Source: an uncultured Alphaproteobacteria bacterium
GTDB taxonomy: Bacteria; Pseudomonadota; Alphaproteobacteria; Caulobacterales; Caulobacteraceae
Reading direction: 5' to 3'
Length of the DNA: 38,261 bases
Assembly (NCBI GenBank): GCA_903860975.1
Contig: CAIOSI010000046.1
Location: forward strand, 1 to 38,261
Positions 35,413 to 38,261 of the stretch are shown here, piece by piece. Below the pieces are notes generated by a model. That model saw only the letters and a list, made by a program, of their open reading frames with translations. It was not told the origin of the DNA and ran no database searches. Each line of letters opens with the position of its first letter. Positions within the stretch are counted from its first letter, which is position 1. The position numbers were made by a program, and so were the translations under genes.

Positions 35413-36690
35413 ATGCGTGACGCCGGACGCCTTGCGGCGGCCATTGATGTCCTGAGCCAGATCGAAGAACGCCATCGGCCTGTCCGGATGGCGTTAAAGA
35501 ACTGGGGCGAGTCCGCGCGTTATGCCGGATCGAAAGACCGGGCCTTCGTGTCTGGTTTGGTCTTGGACGTCCTTCGTCGTCGCCGGTCTCTTGGCTGGCG
35601 AATGGGCGACGAGAGCCTGCGCGCTGCCGCCTTGGCAGCTTTGCTTTTTGTCTGGGGCTGGTCGCTGGAGCGGATCGCGCAGGCTGCCGCTGAGGAACCG
35701 CACGGACCAGGGCCGTTGACGGACGCCGAGCGTGCGAGCCTGCAGACTCCTTGCGACCTGACGACCGCGCCGGCGCCAGTTCGGGGTGACTATCCAGATT
35801 GGCTTGACGCCTCCATGTCGCGTGCGTTTGGCGAGGAGAGGGCCAACGAAGGCGCTGCGCTCTCCGAACGTGCGCCAGTTGATCTGCGGGTGAACCTGCT
35901 GAAGTCTGATCCTGAGCGAACGTTGAAGGCGCTGACATCGCTGTCAGCGGAACCTGTCGACCTGCTGGTGAACGCGCTTCGGATGCCCGCGCTCGATCCC
36001 ATGACACGAAGCGGCGCGGTGGAGACGATCCCGCAGTTCTCCAAGGGCTGGTTCGAGGTGCAGGACTTAGGGTCTCAGATCGCAGCGGTGTCAGCTGGCG
36101 AGGTCAAGGGCAAACAGGTCCTTGATTTGTGCGCCGGCGGCGGTGGCAAAACCCTGGCCCTGGCCAGTGCCATGGGAAACTCCGGGCAGATCTACGCTTA
36201 TGACAGCGATGCCCGTCGATTGGCGGACACAATCCGACGGGGAGACCGCGCAGGTGTTCGAAATCTGCAGATCCGCTCGCCGGTCAACCCGGAACCGCTA
36301 AAGGGCCTCGAGGGCAAGATGGACGTGGTGTTCATCGATGCGCCTTGTTCAGGCGCGGGCTCCTGGCGGCGACACCCCGATACGAAGTGGCGGCTCACGA
36401 TCGAGACGCTTGAAAAACGCATGGCCGACCAAGACGCTGTTCTCGATCGTGGCGCGGTCTTCGTGAAACCCGGTGGGCGGATGGTTTATGTGACCTGCTC
36501 GGTGCTGCCCGAGGAGGACGAGGATCGTGTTGGCGCCTTCCTGTCGCGGACGCCTGGTTTCATGGCCGCGCCGGCGACAAGTGATCCGAAACTGACCCCT
36601 TACCTCACGCCTGAAGGCTTCTTGCGCCTCACGCCCAACACCTCCGGAACGGACGGCTTCTTCGTCGCCGTGCTGGAAAAACCTCGTTAA
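35413..36690 (+). CDS. RsmB/NOP family rRNA cytosine-5 methyltransferase
   Basis: A 425-residue SAM-dependent m5C methyltransferase. The N-terminal ~145 residues are helical and resemble the NusB-like region of RsmB. The catalytic domain has motif I DLCAGGGGKT (238-247), motif IV DAPCSGAGSWRRHPDTKWR (309-327, Cys312) and motif VI YVTCSVLPEED (359-369, Cys362), the nucleophile position in this family. The C-terminus FLRLTPNTSGTDGFFVAVLE is typical of family motifs X/VIII. rsmB acts at C967 of 16S rRNA in E. coli; the exact target here is inferred from family. It precedes guaA by nine bases. Confidence 0.92.
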   Translation: MRDAGRLAAAIDVLSQIEERHRPVRMALKNWGESARYAGSKDRAFVSGLVLDVLRRRRSLGWRMGDESLRAAALAALLFVWGWSLERIAQAAAEEPHGPGPLTDAERASLQTPCDLTTAPAPVRGDYPDWLDASMSRAFGEERANEGAALSERAPVDLRVNLLKSDPERTLKALTSLSAEPVDLLVNALRMPALDPMTRSGAVETIPQFSKGWFEVQDLGSQIAAVSAGEVKGKQVLDLCAGGGGKTLALASAMGNSGQIYAYDSDARRLADTIRRGDRAGVRNLQIRSPVNPEPLKGLEGKMDVVFIDAPCSGAGSWRRHPDTKWRLTIETLEKRMADQDAVLDRGAVFVKPGGRMVYVTCSVLPEEDEDRVGAFLSRTPGFMAAPATSDPKLTPYLTPEGFLRLTPNTSGTDGFFVAVLEKPR

Positions 36691-36699
36691 CGGAGCCCC

Positions 36700-38259
36700 A
36701 TGACTCAACCCGATCACGAACGCGTCCTGATCGTCGATTTCGGCAGCCAGGTGACCCAGTTGATCGCCCGTCGGCTGCGTGAGAGCGGCATCTTTTGCGA
36801 GATTCACCCCTACGACAAGGTGGAGGCCATGTTGGAGGTCTTCGCGCCAAAGGCGGTTATCCTGTCGGGCGGTCCTGCCAGTGTTCACCAGGACAATAGT
36901 CCGTTCGCGCCTCAGAAAATCTTCGAACTCGGCGTGCCCGTGCTGGGCATCTGCTATGGTGAAATGACCATGTGCGCTCAACTCGGCGGAGTGGTGGAAA
37001 GCGGTCACGATCGTGAGTTCGGTCGCGCGGAAATCCTAATCGAGAAGCTCTCGCCCCTCTTGGAAGGCCTGGGCGAGCCCGGCGCTCACGAAACCGTCTG
37101 GATGAGCCACGGCGATAAAATCACAGCGGTTCCGCTTGGCTTCGAGGTTGTCGCCTCTTCGGAAGGATCACCTTACGCGGTGATCGCCGACGAAGAGCGT
37201 CGGTTCTATGGCATCCAGTTTCACCCCGAGGTGGCGCACACACCGCGCGGCGCAATGATGCTGCGCAACTTCACACACAGGATCTCTGGGCTGACCGGCG
37301 ATTGGACCATGGCCTCATTCCGCCAGGAGATGGTCGCCAAAATTCGCGCCCAAGTCGGCAAGGGGCGGGTCATCTGTGGGCTTTCCGGCGGTGTCGATTC
37401 CTCCGTAGCGGCAGTCCTGATCCATGAGGCGATCGGCGAGCAACTGACGTGCGTTTTTGTCGACACTGGCTTGCTGCGGCTGAACGAGGCCGATCAGGTG
37501 GTGACCCTCTTCCAGGATCATTACAACATTCCTTTAGTGCATGTTGATGCGTCGAAGGAGTTTCTCGGAGCGCTGGCCGGCGTGAGCGACCCGGAGACCA
37601 AACGCAAAATCATCGGCCGGGTGTTCGTGGAAATCTTCGACCGTGAGGCGGGCAAGGTCGATGGCGCCGAGTATTTGGCCCAGGGCACCCTTTATCCGGA
37701 TGTGATCGAGAGCGTCTCGGCCAGCGGCGGCCCCTCCGCCGTGATCAAGAGCCACCACAACGTCGGCGGCCTCCCGGACTTCATGAAGTTGAAGCTGGTC
37801 GAGCCTCTCCGGGACCTCTTCAAAGATGAGGTCCGGGCGCTGGGTGTCGAGCTGGGACTGGCCCCTGCCTTCGTGGGCCGCCATCCCTTCCCTGGTCCGG
37901 GCCTGGCGATCCGAATCCCTGGTGAAATAACGCCTGATAAGGTCGCCGTCCTGCAGCAGGCTGACGCTATCTACCTCGACGAGATCCTTAAGGCTGGCCT
38001 CTATGATTCGATCTGGCAGGCCTTTGCGGTGCTGCTGCCAGTGAAGACCGTGGGTGTCATGGGCGATGCGCGCACCTATGAGGACGTTCTGGCTCTGCGC
38101 GCGGTGACCTCCACCGATGGCATGACCGCCGATTTCTTCGAATTCCCGTGGGCCGTCCTCGGCCGCTGCGCCACTCGTATTATCAACGAGGTCAAGGGCA
38201 TCAACCGAGTCGTATACGATGTGACCTCCAAGCCACCGGGCACGATTGAGTGGGAGTAG
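36700..38259 (+). CDS. guaA: GMP synthase (glutamine-hydrolysing)
   Basis: A complete 519-residue enzyme that makes GMP from XMP, ATP and glutamine. The class I amidotransferase domain has the nucleophile Cys85 in VLGICYGEM, and His175 and Glu177 in [10 protein letters not shown]. The ATP-pyrophosphatase domain begins near residue 201 and carries the P-loop SGGVDSS (229-235); the C-terminal dimerisation domain contains [14 protein letters not shown] and ends in KPPGTIEWE. The stop codon is two bases before the window end. It follows the RsmB-like gene by nine bases, and the pair guaB/guaA covers the whole GMP branch. Confidence 0.98.
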   Translation: MTQPDHERVLIVDFGSQVTQLIARRLRESGIFCEIHPYDKVEAMLEVFAPKAVILSGGPASVHQDNSPFAPQKIFELGVPVLGICYGEMTMCAQLGGVVESGHDREFGRAEILIEKLSPLLEGLGEPGAHETVWMSHGDKITAVPLGFEVVASSEGSPYAVIADEERRFYGIQFHPEVAHTPRGAMMLRNFTHRISGLTGDWTMASFRQEMVAKIRAQVGKGRVICGLSGGVDSSVAAVLIHEAIGEQLTCVFVDTGLLRLNEADQVVTLFQDHYNIPLVHVDASKEFLGALAGVSDPETKRKIIGRVFVEIFDREAGKVDGAEYLAQGTLYPDVIESVSASGGPSAVIKSHHNVGGLPDFMKLKLVEPLRDLFKDEVRALGVELGLAPAFVGRHPFPGPGLAIRIPGEITPDKVAVLQQADAIYLDEILKAGLYDSIWQAFAVLLPVKTVGVMGDARTYEDVLALRAVTSTDGMTADFFEFPWAVLGRCATRIINEVKGINRVVYDVTSKPPGTIEWE

Positions 38260-38261
38260 AA

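Overview
The window looks like chromosomal DNA of a free-living, flagellated alphaproteobacterium of the order Caulobacterales (Caulobacter or Phenylobacterium type). The evidence is: tandem flagellin genes with a FlaG gene and a FlaEY-like protein, a GAAC-N7-GAAC LexA box before ssb, GANTC (CcrM) sites and a TTAACCAT CtrA-type half site before a flagellin gene, a GyrA with an acidic C-terminal insertion, and high GC content with frequent GTG/TTG starts. I see no insertion sequence, phage, CRISPR array or plasmid gene; this is mostly conserved core genome.

Layout. 1-4687: flagellar block, with the 3' end of one flagellin, flaG, a complete flagellin and a large FlaEY-like protein; two textbook intrinsic terminators follow the two flagellin genes. 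4764-6947: two small envelope proteins that appear to share a cysteine/YG motif, SOS-type ssb, and a convergent DUF3617 protein. 7211-14921: gyrA, the wreck of an mddA-like methyltransferase gene, then coaD, two cyclophilins, queA and tgt packed head to tail. 14922-15953: mostly gene-free DNA around one tRNA-Lys(UUU). 15954-17817: a GST-fold protein and a GT87-type membrane protein. 17952-21384 (minus strand): ATP-grasp, alpha-E and transglutaminase-like genes forming a coupled operon. 21568-27527: tamA-tamB, the outer-membrane/inner-membrane translocation and assembly pair. 27543-28391 (minus): phenylalanine hydroxylase. 28553-30933: half-size M16 peptidase translationally coupled to a periplasmic TPR protein. 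30955-31284 (minus): hspQ. 31446-33238: ppx/gppA-rlmE. 33468-38259: guaB, a MAPEG protein, an RsmB-like methyltransferase and guaA; guaB and guaA carry out the two steps from IMP to GMP.

Points that deserve a second look: TGT has serines at two of its three zinc-cysteine positions and a changed preQ1-pocket residue; GyrA naturally carries Leu at the position equivalent to E. coli Ser83; an mddA-like pseudogene has lost its core by at least two frame-changing deletions; GANTC sites and a CtrA half site cluster before the second flagellin; the ssb promoter carries an exact LexA box; the guaB leader holds a long two-part hairpin; and the ATP-grasp/alpha-E/transglutaminase operon is biochemically poorly understood. 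All family calls are from motif recognition by eye, without database searches.
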